Shown here piece after piece: positions 27,383-36,259 of a stretch of 57,713 nt of DNA. Location of the stretch: positions 67,966-125,678 of the forward strand of contig PFLE01000011.1 of the NCBI GenBank assembly GCA_002784465.1, given 5' to 3'. The DNA is from Candidatus Shapirobacteria bacterium CG_4_10_14_0_8_um_filter_39_15. GTDB taxonomy: Bacteria; Patescibacteriota; Microgenomatia; UM-FILTER-39-15. The notes below the pieces were generated by a model. The model was not told the DNA's origin, did not search any database, and saw only the letters and a program-made list of their open reading frames with translations. The stretch's first letter is position 1. Each line of letters begins with the position of its first letter. The translations under genes and the position numbers were made by a program.

Positions 27383-27985
27383 TTATTGGAAAAGTCTGGC
27401 TCGACCCAAACGATAATGGTACTCTTTAATTCTTCTCTCACCGATTTCCCTCGCCGGAACTCCCCCAACAATCTTTCCCGGCACAACATCGTGAGTTACC
27501 ACGGCTGCCGCGGCGATAACCGCCCCTTTACCGATTTTTATTCCCGGCAAAACAATCGCCCTTGGTCCGATAAAGACATAATCGTCAATAAAAACTGAAT
27601 CTTCAATCGCAATCATTTCTTCATGGTGAACATCATGTTCAGAGTTATAAATCATCACTTCGGAAGCAATATCTACATGATTTCCAATAACTAAATTTGC
27701 CCGGCCATCTAAAAAAGCATGATTGCCAATAATCGTATCTTCTCCGATCTGAATATTTTTGGGATTAAAAAAGTTTGCCCACATATGAATCGCTGAACCT
27801 TGACCAATTTTCATCCCGGCCAAACGGTAAACCGTATTTCTGATTGTATGTAAAGGAATGTACCCTACCCACCGAAGAAGCATTAATTCAAAATCCAATC
27901 CAACGTTCGAAAATCTGTTAAATATTTTTGGCCAAGCTTGATTTAAAGTGAGATCTCGGCCGTTCTTGTCTTTAAAAATCTTCAT
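27383..27985 (-). CDS. Hexapeptide-repeat (left-handed beta helix) acyltransferase
   Basis: IGEDTIIGNHAFLDGRANLVIGNHVDIASEVMIYNSEHDVHHE...VFIGPRAIVLPGIKIGKGAVIAAAAVVTHDVVPGKIVGGVPAREIG. Confidence 0.92.
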   Translation of the reverse strand: MKIFKDKNGRDLTLNQAWPKIFNRFSNVGLDFELMLLRWVGYIPLHTIRNTVYRLAGMKIGQGSAIHMWANFFNPKNIQIGEDTIIGNHAFLDGRANLVIGNHVDIASEVMIYNSEHDVHHEEMIAIEDSVFIDDYVFIGPRAIVLPGIKIGKGAVIAAAAVVTHDVVPGKIVGGVPAREIGERRIKEYHYRLGRARLFQ

Positions 27986-29616
27986 TGATTAATTATATCA
28001 TTTTTTGGTATATCTTCCTTTTTGCTGATTTTATAAATCACGATATTCTTGCCGGTTGTCCATTGGTCAATAATCTGACCCGGATTAAAATCCGATATTT
28101 CCATGATCTTTGAACTTAAGGGGTCGCTTTGACCTGATTCATCTACTACAAATAAAATTTCAGCATTTTGATAATCTTGCGGGTACCAGTCTAAGGCTCT
28201 CTTGCCGCCAAAAGTCTCCGTAAAATATCGGTAATCAACCGCATTTCGGTCCCAGCGATCAGCGTCTTTTTGAATCGTTGCGATATTAAAAGTTCCATTT
28301 TCGGGAGCATTCAAAGCGATAATCTTACCAACTTCTTTTAAATCATTAATATCTCTCCAGGTTTTTTCGTGAATGGTGGTGTATTTTAGATGAAAAATGA
28401 TTAGCAAAGCAAACGCTAATGAGAGAATCGTTTTTATTAATATCTTTTTTGAATCAAAGACAATTTTTCCTAATAAACCAAACAGTAAAATCGGCGCCGG
28501 AAAAAGAAAAAGGTAATAAAAAAAGAAAAAGCTGCCGCCGTACATCCTCGATATCAAAACTCCCCAAATAATCCAAATCCATAGCAACACTAAAGGCAGT
28601 TTATACTTATTCGGTTTGAATAAACTGAAAAAGATTATTAAAGCAAGGATTCCTAATCCCCACCATTGGAAAGAAATTGAAAAAGGTTTTTGGGCAACCA
28701 CGGAGATTGGTTTGTTTAAATAAAAGATATCCGAAAGCCTACCGGTAAATTCAAGAGGGGCGCCATATCCGACCATGATTTTCCCGGAAATTAAAATGGT
28801 GAATAAGGCAATTAAGGAGGTGGAAAATGATTCAAGAAGATTCACTCCGGTTTTCGGACCTAAATGACTGCCATCAAAAAAAAATATTTTTGCCTGTTGA
28901 GTGAGAAAAAAATTATGCCTTATCTCGAAGATAAAAAGCGGGCTGACAAAGAAAAATAAGATTCCGATTGCGCCCAATAATCCCAATATTCCCAATTTAT
29001 CTTTTATCAGGGCGAAAAACCAGATAAAAATAAAAAGCGGTATTAATATCCAGGCGCCAAAATGTAAACTTAAGCAGTATCCATAAAAACCAAATGCCAG
29101 TAAAAAATACTTCAGCTTCTTTTCTTTAAAATACATGTAGATAAAATAAAAAGTAATTAAGATAAAAAAAGGAAGAGTGTTCGGATTCCAAGCTCTCCTT
29201 GTTAATTCAACAATTAACGGGGATACGGCAAATAGTCCGCTGCTAAAAATACCCGCTGGTCTGCCAAAAATTTTATTGGCAATAAAATAAATTGCGGGAA
29301 TCGTTAATACTCCGATAAAAGCCGAATAAATATCAATACTCACTGGATTTAATTTCGAAAGCCATAATATCGGAGCAATCGTATAATAATAAAATGGGGG
29401 CAAATACATTCCCGGTAAAGATGTTTGAGTTCCCAATAGCCGCCATTGATGATCAATAATCATTCTTTTTACGAACAAGGCGTCTCTCGATTGATCAAAG
29501 GTAAAAAAATTCAAGGACGTAATATTGGTGAAACGCAAAACAACAGCTATTAAAATAAAGACCAAAAGCAAACTTAATTCCCAATTTCTAGTTAAGAACT
29601 TTTTAATTCTGTTCAT
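27982..29616 (-). CDS. GT39-like membrane glycosyltransferase
   Basis: Multi-TM; FFTFDQSRDALFVKRMIIDHQWRLLGTQTSLPGMYLPPFYYYTIAPI. Confidence 0.8.
   Translation of the reverse strand: MNRIKKFLTRNWELSLLLVFILIAVVLRFTNITSLNFFTFDQSRDALFVKRMIIDHQWRLLGTQTSLPGMYLPPFYYYTIAPILWLSKLNPVSIDIYSAFIGVLTIPAIYFIANKIFGRPAGIFSSGLFAVSPLIVELTRRAWNPNTLPFFILITFYFIYMYFKEKKLKYFLLAFGFYGYCLSLHFGAWILIPLFIFIWFFALIKDKLGILGLLGAIGILFFFVSPLFIFEIRHNFFLTQQAKIFFFDGSHLGPKTGVNLLESFSTSLIALFTILISGKIMVGYGAPLEFTGRLSDIFYLNKPISVVAQKPFSISFQWWGLGILALIIFFSLFKPNKYKLPLVLLWIWIIWGVLISRMYGGSFFFFYYLFLFPAPILLFGLLGKIVFDSKKILIKTILSLAFALLIIFHLKYTTIHEKTWRDINDLKEVGKIIALNAPENGTFNIATIQKDADRWDRNAVDYRYFTETFGGKRALDWYPQDYQNAEILFVVDESGQSDPLSSKIMEISDFNPGQIIDQWTTGKNIVIYKISKKEDIPKNDIINQ
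27992..28000 (-). promoter_or_regulatory. Putative extended -10 (TGATATAAT) 6 nt upstream of acyltransferase ATG
   Basis: Minus strand TGATATAAT-TAATCA-ATG. Confidence 0.45.
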
Positions 29617-31151
29617 CTTGTCATTTTATAGATTTTCTGGCCGGACTCTGCTTGCCAGATTTTTTGAATTGTTTTCGGAGCAAAAGATTCCATTTCCATT
29701 CCTCCCAATTTCAAAGGTTCTTTTATATCCCCTTCATCAATTAAATATAATGTTTTAGCCTGTTGATAATCATTAATATCCCAATTGCTGATTGGCAACC
29801 TGTAATAAGCCTCCAAAAAATAACGGTATTCCAAACCATTATGATCCCAACGTTGAGGATCATTATTGTTCGCCGCGATGACATAACTGCCAGGCTTACT
29901 GTTAAAAAAATCATCGGCGATAATTTTTGCCGCCGAGAGAAAAAAGGCATCACTTCTTAAGCTATTAGGCATTTTAAAGAAATTAAGAATGCTGAAAACA
30001 AACATTGGAAAAAATAATAAAAGAGACAAAAATAAACCCCAATTCTTTTTCCTTAAAAGGTAAAATAGATTAACCAAAAGAAGAAAAACCGCCGGGAACA
30101 AAAAATTATATTGATAAAAATAAAATGTTTTTGACGGCAACAGGAACCTCAAACCAATGCCGAAAAGAAACCAGAATAAAATCAAAAAGAAACCTTTCTT
30201 TTCCGTATTGTCTTTTATCCTGATGATCAAACCTATAAATATGAACAAAATAAGCAAAAAACTCCAGCTTTGATAAAAGATGGGTATTTTGTCCATAAGA
30301 ATAATTGAAGAAGGATTAATTGATTCCACTCCCTTAATTAGATGACCATTAAAAAGTAACCATGGAAGCTTGAAAAGATCTTTCATAAAAATTTCCAGAC
30401 GAAAAAAAATAGAGTCTGAGCCGTTCCCGTTCCCGATTACAAAGTTGACAATATTTGAGGTTATCGAAAAATGATGACGAACCTCAAAAAATAATAGAGG
30501 TGAAACGAAAATCAAAAAGGAGAAAAAACCAATGATTACGTTTTTCAACGAAGCTTTGTTCTTTCTCCGACCAAAAAGAAAAACAAAAAAAATCACTGGC
30601 GCCATCACTAAAAGACTGAAATGAAAGCTTAAACTTAAACCAAAAAAAGTGCAGGCAATATAAAACCAGAGCCATTTTTCTTTGATCAAAAATCGGTAAA
30701 GACAAAAAATTATCGCCAGAGAAAAAAAATCGCTGGTATTAGGATTCCAGGCATGCCGGGAAAAGGAAATTACAACCGGGCAAACAGCAAAAAGTAAGGA
30801 TCCCAAAGCCGCCGGTAATTTACCAAAAATCTCCCGGGCGAATAGATAAAAAAGGAAAACAGCACTTATCCCTAAAATTGCCGTAAAAAAATCCGCTCCC
30901 TGCGGCTGAAAGCGAAAAATCATCAAAAAAGGAGCCAGGAGGTAATAATAAAAAGGCGGCAAAAAAACACCGGGAATAAGAACAGTGGGCCCAAGTAAAG
31001 TTAACTTATGATCAAGCAGCATTCTTTTAATTATTAAAAAATCTCTGGCCTGATCATAAGTGATAAACTGGGTGATTTCTAAATGCCAAAAACGGAAAAA
31101 GGCCGCTATGAGCAAAATTAATAAAAGAACCAGAATTTCATTTCTTTTCAT
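29613..31151 (-). CDS. GT39-like membrane glycosyltransferase (paralog of the previous gene)
   Basis: QFITYDQARDFLIIKRMLLDHKLTLLGPTVLIPGVFLPPFYYYLLAPF. Confidence 0.8.
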   Translation of the reverse strand: MKRNEILVLLLILLIAAFFRFWHLEITQFITYDQARDFLIIKRMLLDHKLTLLGPTVLIPGVFLPPFYYYLLAPFLMIFRFQPQGADFFTAILGISAVFLFYLFAREIFGKLPAALGSLLFAVCPVVISFSRHAWNPNTSDFFSLAIIFCLYRFLIKEKWLWFYIACTFFGLSLSFHFSLLVMAPVIFFVFLFGRRKNKASLKNVIIGFFSFLIFVSPLLFFEVRHHFSITSNIVNFVIGNGNGSDSIFFRLEIFMKDLFKLPWLLFNGHLIKGVESINPSSIILMDKIPIFYQSWSFLLILFIFIGLIIRIKDNTEKKGFFLILFWFLFGIGLRFLLPSKTFYFYQYNFLFPAVFLLLVNLFYLLRKKNWGLFLSLLLFFPMFVFSILNFFKMPNSLRSDAFFLSAAKIIADDFFNSKPGSYVIAANNNDPQRWDHNGLEYRYFLEAYYRLPISNWDINDYQQAKTLYLIDEGDIKEPLKLGGMEMESFAPKTIQKIWQAESGQKIYKMTR

Positions 31152-32260
31152 TTCCTGAAAACCTCGTCATAAATCTTTAGTGTTTCCCGTGCAGTTTTTT
31201 CCCAGGAAAATTCCTTAGCTCTTATTAAACCTTTTTTTGTCATTTCTTCTTTATTTTTTATGGCTTTCTCAATTCCCTGTACAATCTCTTCAACGTTCTC
31301 TGGATTAACCAGTATCGCTGCCTTTCCGGCAATTTCTGCCAAACTGGAAACATTGGAGGTTACCACGGGACAACCACTGGCCATCGCTTCAAGAACCGGT
31401 AGACCAAATCCTTCATACAAAGGTGGATAAACAAAACATTCCGCTCCGGAGTATAACAACGCTAAATCTTCCTTTAGCACGAAACCGAGAATTTTTAATT
31501 TTTTATCTTTAATATTTGATTTTTCACTACCCCATCCATATTTCCCTGCTATCACTAAAGTGACAAGGTTAGACCTTGTCAATCGAGAATGAGCCTCGAT
31601 TACCCTAGCAAGATTCTTTCTCGGTTCTCTTGTTCCTACTGCCAATATATATTTTCCCTCAATTCCATACTTCTTCTTTATTTTGTTTACCTTGAGCGGA
31701 GTCGAAGGGTTGTAAATCTCATCCGCCGCTTCATATATGACTTTAATTCTACTTTCAGGAATCCCTAGTAATTCGACAATATCTTTTTTAGTGTTTTCCG
31801 AAACCGCAATAATTATTTTTGATTCTTTTTTAACTAAATCCAGTTTTCTTTTTTGATTGGCAACAATATCGTGACCTCCTCGAGGAACAAAGGTCTCCGG
31901 ATATTTTAAAACCGTTAAATCGTGAATTGTTGTCACTTTGGGACATTTTGCCGGCGGCTCCAGCCAATCGGAAGTGTGAAATAGATCTAACTTTCCAGTA
32001 AAAGTTTCTATAGGTAAAATATGGAATTTATTCCATATCAATTCCAAAAATATTGGCGGGAATCGGAAATTTTTGATATTTGATCTGTGTTTTATATTTT
32101 CTATCTTTAATCTTTTATTTTCTATTCTTAGCGATGAATAAAATAAAACATATTCATTTTCCTTGTCAATGTTTAGCAGGTTATTAACCAGGTTTTCCGT
32201 ATATGTGGCTACCCCGGTTCCAGGGTATGCCAATTGCGAGATGTCAATTCCAATCTTCAT
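31148..32260 (-). CDS. GT4 family glycosyltransferase
   Basis: MKIGIDISQLAYPGTGVATYTENLVNNL, YPPLYEGFGLPVLEAMASGCPVVTSNVSSLAEI. Confidence 0.92.
   Translation of the reverse strand: MKIGIDISQLAYPGTGVATYTENLVNNLLNIDKENEYVLFYSSLRIENKRLKIENIKHRSNIKNFRFPPIFLELIWNKFHILPIETFTGKLDLFHTSDWLEPPAKCPKVTTIHDLTVLKYPETFVPRGGHDIVANQKRKLDLVKKESKIIIAVSENTKKDIVELLGIPESRIKVIYEAADEIYNPSTPLKVNKIKKKYGIEGKYILAVGTREPRKNLARVIEAHSRLTRSNLVTLVIAGKYGWGSEKSNIKDKKLKILGFVLKEDLALLYSGAECFVYPPLYEGFGLPVLEAMASGCPVVTSNVSSLAEIAGKAAILVNPENVEEIVQGIEKAIKNKEEMTKKGLIRAKEFSWEKTARETLKIYDEVFRK
31690..31709. repeat. CCCTTCGAC-type palindromic repeat inside the GT4 CDS
   Basis: ccttgagcggagtcgaaggg. Confidence 0.55.
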
Positions 32261-32266
32261 AATAAT

Positions 32267-32304
32267 ATTAACGGATTAACGGATTAAAAAATTAACGGAT
32301 TAAC
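32267..32304. repeat. Left inverted array of four-helix-bundle element 1 (ATTAACGG units)
   Basis: attaacggattaacggattaaaaaattaacggattaac. Confidence 0.8.
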
Positions 32305-32315
32305 ACATAAGCGCA

Positions 32316-32705
32316 TTAATTATTCGTAAAATTTCCTTCCTTCTTTTGTTTTTTCAAATATGAAATAAAACTCCCGATCTGTTTTCCCAAAGAATCAAAT
32401 TTATTATTCAGATCGTCAAAGGTTTGTTTATTTATATATCCTAATGCCAAAGCAAAATACAGTTGACTTCGAACTTCTCCGGTAGATCCTTTTGCGATTA
32501 ATAAAAATCTTACAAATTCATTATTGTTTGATCTTTCGAATCCTTCTGCGATATTTGAGCTTATTGAAATTACCGCTCTTCTAATTTGATCCTTAAAAGA
32601 ATAATCTTTCTCAAACTTACCAGTACTGGATAATAAATAAACCTCTTTCCCGAGTTCGATTGACTCTTTCCAAATCGGCAATTCCTCGAATATTTTATAT
32701 TTCAT
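32316..32705 (-). CDS. Four helix bundle protein (S23/IVP-like)
   Basis: FEELPIWKESIELGKEVYLLSSTGKFEKDYSFKDQIRRAVISISSNIAEGFERSNNNEFVRFLLIAKGSTGEVRSQLYFALALGYI: SNIAEG signature. Confidence 0.92.
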   Translation of the reverse strand: MKYKIFEELPIWKESIELGKEVYLLSSTGKFEKDYSFKDQIRRAVISISSNIAEGFERSNNNEFVRFLLIAKGSTGEVRSQLYFALALGYINKQTFDDLNNKFDSLGKQIGSFISYLKKQKKEGNFTNN

Positions 32706-32716
32706 TTTTTTAAATT

Positions 32717-32770
32717 TCGTAAATTCGTAATCCGTTAATATTTTAATTCTTTAATCCGCAATCCGTTAAT
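32717..32770. repeat. Right inverted array of four-helix-bundle element 1
   Basis: ttcgtaaattcgtaatccgttaatattttaattctttaatccgcaatccgttaat; reverse complement aligns with 32267-32304. Confidence 0.8.
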
Positions 32771-34160
32771 TTTTCCTATATTCCCAAACAGGTATTTGAT
32801 TAAAACTTATTTCTTTGGTTTTATTATAACCATTTTTAGTTAGCCAGAATATAATCTTTTCTTCAGGGTCAAACAAGGGTTGTAAATATCGAATATAATA
32901 TATTGTTAAATTGATAAATTGCTTGCCCTGCGCTTGTCGAAGGGTTAGGTTATCAAAATCTTTGGAATCAACCATCCTGGCCCCCGGAGAAATTCCAATC
33001 AGCCTAACCTTGCCTGACGAATAATATTGCCAGGGCCAATTCGACGTCGATGATGGCAAAACTGCCACCGCATTTTTTTGTTGTTCAATAAAATATATTG
33101 TTCCCCGCCAGTCTTCCCGCCAGAAATAGGGATTGGAATAATACTGGTATAAAGAAAATACAGAAACCAGAATAATAAAACCAGCAAACATTTTAACGAT
33201 TCTATCACTTTTAATTGACATTAAACCCAAAACCAATAATAAATAAAAGGCCGGCAAGACAAAAAGTAGACGGAAGGGCTGAAAGTTGGGAAGACCAACT
33301 GACAACAGCAACGCAAGTGCAGTTGGGACGATTAACCATAAATTGATTAACAGGTCTTTTCTGAAAAGCCCTTTTAACAAAAGAAATCCGTAAACTAGAA
33401 ACAAGCATATTGCCGATAATTCATAAAGCGTTTTATCAAAGATCGTGATTCTCCCAATTATGAATTTTATAAATGTTAATGGCAAGGCCTTGATAAAGGA
33501 AGCGTTTACCAATATCCCCCATTGCGGCAGAATTGATACTGCTTCTTTACCAAAGGATATTTGTTTTATGAACATCGGCAACCAAGGAATAAACATTAAA
33601 AGGGAAACTGCCTGATATCTCAAGACATGATTATTTCTGTTCCGCCAAGAAATGATGCCTTGAACCAATAAAATAAAAATAGCAAAGTAGCTGGAGTAAA
33701 GAGCTAAAACAGTGGCAACTACGTAAAAAGTCCACTTCTTTTTTAGAAAAAAATACATTGACAAAGAAACCAACAAAGTAACCAAAGCATAAGGTCTAGC
33801 CTCTTGGGAATAATAAATATGAAACGGCGCTGTCGCCATCAACAACGCTACTATCTGTGCAATCCGCAATCCGTTAATCCGTAATCCGTAATCCGCAATT
33901 TTATAAACAACATAAATTGTGGCGGTTCCAAAGATAACTGATGGCAGGCGTAATATTATTTCGCTTGATCCAAGAAGGTGAACCCAACGCCACATAAATA
34001 TATGATATAAAGGAGGGTGAAAATCGCCTAACAGTTCGGAAAAAATATTAAAGAAACTACCTTGTGACGTTATCGCCTGAACTGCCTCATCAAGCCAAAG
34101 ACTTTGATTAAGATTTATCAATCTCAAGACTAATCCCAGTAACAATATTAAGATAATCAT
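32766..34160 (-). CDS. GT39-like membrane glycosyltransferase
   Basis: Multi-TM; LDEAVQAITSQGSFFNIFSELLGDFHPPLYHIFMWRWV; SQEARPYALVTL. Confidence 0.85.
   Translation of the reverse strand: MIILILLLGLVLRLINLNQSLWLDEAVQAITSQGSFFNIFSELLGDFHPPLYHIFMWRWVHLLGSSEIILRLPSVIFGTATIYVVYKIADYGLRINGLRIAQIVALLMATAPFHIYYSQEARPYALVTLLVSLSMYFFLKKKWTFYVVATVLALYSSYFAIFILLVQGIISWRNRNNHVLRYQAVSLLMFIPWLPMFIKQISFGKEAVSILPQWGILVNASFIKALPLTFIKFIIGRITIFDKTLYELSAICLFLVYGFLLLKGLFRKDLLINLWLIVPTALALLLSVGLPNFQPFRLLFVLPAFYLLLVLGLMSIKSDRIVKMFAGFIILVSVFSLYQYYSNPYFWREDWRGTIYFIEQQKNAVAVLPSSTSNWPWQYYSSGKVRLIGISPGARMVDSKDFDNLTLRQAQGKQFINLTIYYIRYLQPLFDPEEKIIFWLTKNGYNKTKEISFNQIPVWEYRKN
32926..32944. repeat. CCCTTCGAC-type palindromic repeat inside the GT39 CDS
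   Basis: ccctgcgcttgtcgaaggg, encoding TLRQAQGK in frame. Confidence 0.65.
33861..33900. repeat. ATCCGTA/ATCCGTTA 7-8 bp array inside the GT39 CDS
   Basis: caatccgcaatccgttaatccgtaatccgtaatccgcaat, encoding ADYGLRINGLRIA. Confidence 0.75.
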
Positions 34161-35050
34161 TGATTAATAAGCTGTTTTAACAATCCGAGTTTTAATCCTA
34201 GTAGTAAATTAAAAAATATCGCCCATTTAATTAATTGAGCTTTGGTTTTTGAATAATTCTTCTCGCAAAATAAAAATAACGAATTAAAATTAAGAAACAA
34301 AAATTTATCAAGACCTTCTTTTTTTATTACCGGCTCAATGCTTTTTCGACCAAGATGAATAATTCTGGCGTCTGGAACAACAAACAATTTATAACCGGCT
34401 TTGTTTATTTGAAAACTCAAATCAACATCTTCGAAATAGATAGGAAATTTTTCGTCAAATCCGTCGATTTGTTTAAAGAGATTTTTTCTTATCATTAACG
34501 CTGCGCCAGGTATTTGCTCAACTTGTGAAACATTTGTATAGTCACTGACTGAAAATAAATAATTCGGAAATATTTTAGTAAATAATGTTCTTAAATATTT
34601 ATTATAATAAACCAACGCTCTTAGAGGGCTTGGAAATCTTAAAAAACACGGATCGATTTGATAAGAACCGTCTTCGTTCAAAAGCAATGGTGAAACAGCT
34701 CCCACCTCTTGATTGTGATCAAGAAAATCTATAAGTTTTTCCAAAGCCGATTCTTTAACAATCGTATCCGAGTTTAGAAAAAATAAATATTCTCCTTTTG
34801 CTATTTTAGCAGCCTGATTATTAGCTTTACTAAATCCCAGATTATTTTTATTAATAATCAGGTTAACGGCAGGAAATTCCTTCTTCACCATTTCCGCTGA
34901 TTTGTCTTGCGATCCATTATCCACCACAATTATTTCAAATTTTAAATTAAAAATTTCAAATTCCAAACTTTTAAGACAGTCCCTCAAAAGTTTGGCTGTG
35001 TTCCAGGAAAGAATAATAATCGAAACTCTTATTTTTTGAGTATTTTCCAT
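34157..35050 (-). CDS. GT2 family glycosyltransferase
   Basis: VSIIILSWNTAKLLRDCLKSL, VVDNGSQDKSAEMV, NLGFSKANNQAAK, LNSDTIV. Confidence 0.92.
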   Translation of the reverse strand: MENTQKIRVSIIILSWNTAKLLRDCLKSLEFEIFNLKFEIIVVDNGSQDKSAEMVKKEFPAVNLIINKNNLGFSKANNQAAKIAKGEYLFFLNSDTIVKESALEKLIDFLDHNQEVGAVSPLLLNEDGSYQIDPCFLRFPSPLRALVYYNKYLRTLFTKIFPNYLFSVSDYTNVSQVEQIPGAALMIRKNLFKQIDGFDEKFPIYFEDVDLSFQINKAGYKLFVVPDARIIHLGRKSIEPVIKKEGLDKFLFLNFNSLFLFCEKNYSKTKAQLIKWAIFFNLLLGLKLGLLKQLINQ

Positions 35051-36255
35051 ACGAAAAGATTATTAATTATTAATCCGGCAAATTCGCCCCCCACAACGGC
35101 CCAAGCTGCACCAATAATTGAAAACCGGGGGATTAAAAATAAACATAAAATTAGCGTAATCAAAAAATTAACCAAAGCCCAAGGTAAAAATCTCTTAAAT
35201 TGAGGTGAATTTTGAATAATGTTACCGGGCAAAACATTAACAAAAAAGAGAATTAAGGAGACACTTAAAATAGCTAAAACCGGTGCAGCCGCCATATAAC
35301 TTTGGCCATAAGTCAAACCGATAATCAGCTTTGAACCAATGATCAAAAACAAAGCAAACGGTAAAGAAAAAAGCAGTAAAATTCCCAGACCCTTTCGGTA
35401 GACCCTCTTTAATTTTTCTTTATCTTCTAAAAATAAACGAGCAGATAAAGGGAACAACGCCAAAGCTAAAGATTGAGGAACTAGAATAATTGCTTCAATA
35501 AACTTAAAAGCGCTCCCATAAAGTCCGGTATAATAATCCCCTTTTAATAAACCAACCAAAATTAGGGAAATCCGTAGATAAATTACAGCCAAAATCAGTA
35601 AAAAGGCAAAAGCCCAGGATTGGGAAAGGGATTTGCTAATAAACTTTTTGTCAATAATCCAACCCAATGGCAACCCCCAAGAACCGGCCTTAAAAAGAAA
35701 AACCAAGGTGACCACCGATTGTCCCAAAAAGCCGGTAAGAAAAATCACCGAAAGCGGCAACTTAAGTAAAACAAAAATTACGCCGAGAATAAAAATTAAT
35801 AACTGACCAGCGATAACAGCAAAAGACATATATTCCATCTTTTCCCGAGCGTTTAAAAAACTGCTTAATAGATAGGTAAAACTGTAAGGAAAAATAAAAA
35901 GTCCGAAGATACCCAAATAAAAGATTTGCTGGAGCGACTGTCCAAGAAAGATACCCAACAACAAAGCCCCAAAATAAGCGATCAGGGATAACAAAAATCT
36001 TAATGGTAGTAAACGAGCTAGATAAAAGGAAATTTTTTCCGGTTCCCGAGAGATGTCGCGTAAAACCAATCTTTCCAAACCAAAATCCGCAACCGGAATA
36101 AAATTATAAATAAAAGCGAGGGTAAAATTATAAATACCAAAAGTCGCTACTCCAAGATACCGGGCTAAAAAGATAAAATAGATAAACCCCAGAAGGCGGG
36201 CGCTGATTTGAGAAAAAGAAAGAAACAAGGTGTTGGCGGCAATTTTAGCAATCAT
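35029..36255 (-). CDS. Wzx-like polysaccharide flippase (MOP superfamily)
   Basis: Multi-TM; NTLFLSFSQISARLLGFIYFIFLARYLGVATFGIYNF. Confidence 0.88.
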   Translation of the reverse strand: MIAKIAANTLFLSFSQISARLLGFIYFIFLARYLGVATFGIYNFTLAFIYNFIPVADFGLERLVLRDISREPEKISFYLARLLPLRFLLSLIAYFGALLLGIFLGQSLQQIFYLGIFGLFIFPYSFTYLLSSFLNAREKMEYMSFAVIAGQLLIFILGVIFVLLKLPLSVIFLTGFLGQSVVTLVFLFKAGSWGLPLGWIIDKKFISKSLSQSWAFAFLLILAVIYLRISLILVGLLKGDYYTGLYGSAFKFIEAIILVPQSLALALFPLSARLFLEDKEKLKRVYRKGLGILLLFSLPFALFLIIGSKLIIGLTYGQSYMAAAPVLAILSVSLILFFVNVLPGNIIQNSPQFKRFLPWALVNFLITLILCLFLIPRFSIIGAAWAVVGGEFAGLIINNLFVWKILKK

Positions 36256-36259
36256 TGAT

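Noticed and set aside
33861-33900. CRISPR-like array
   Set aside because: Units are 7-8 bp and contiguous with no unique spacers; same for the other AT-rich arrays. No cas genes seen.
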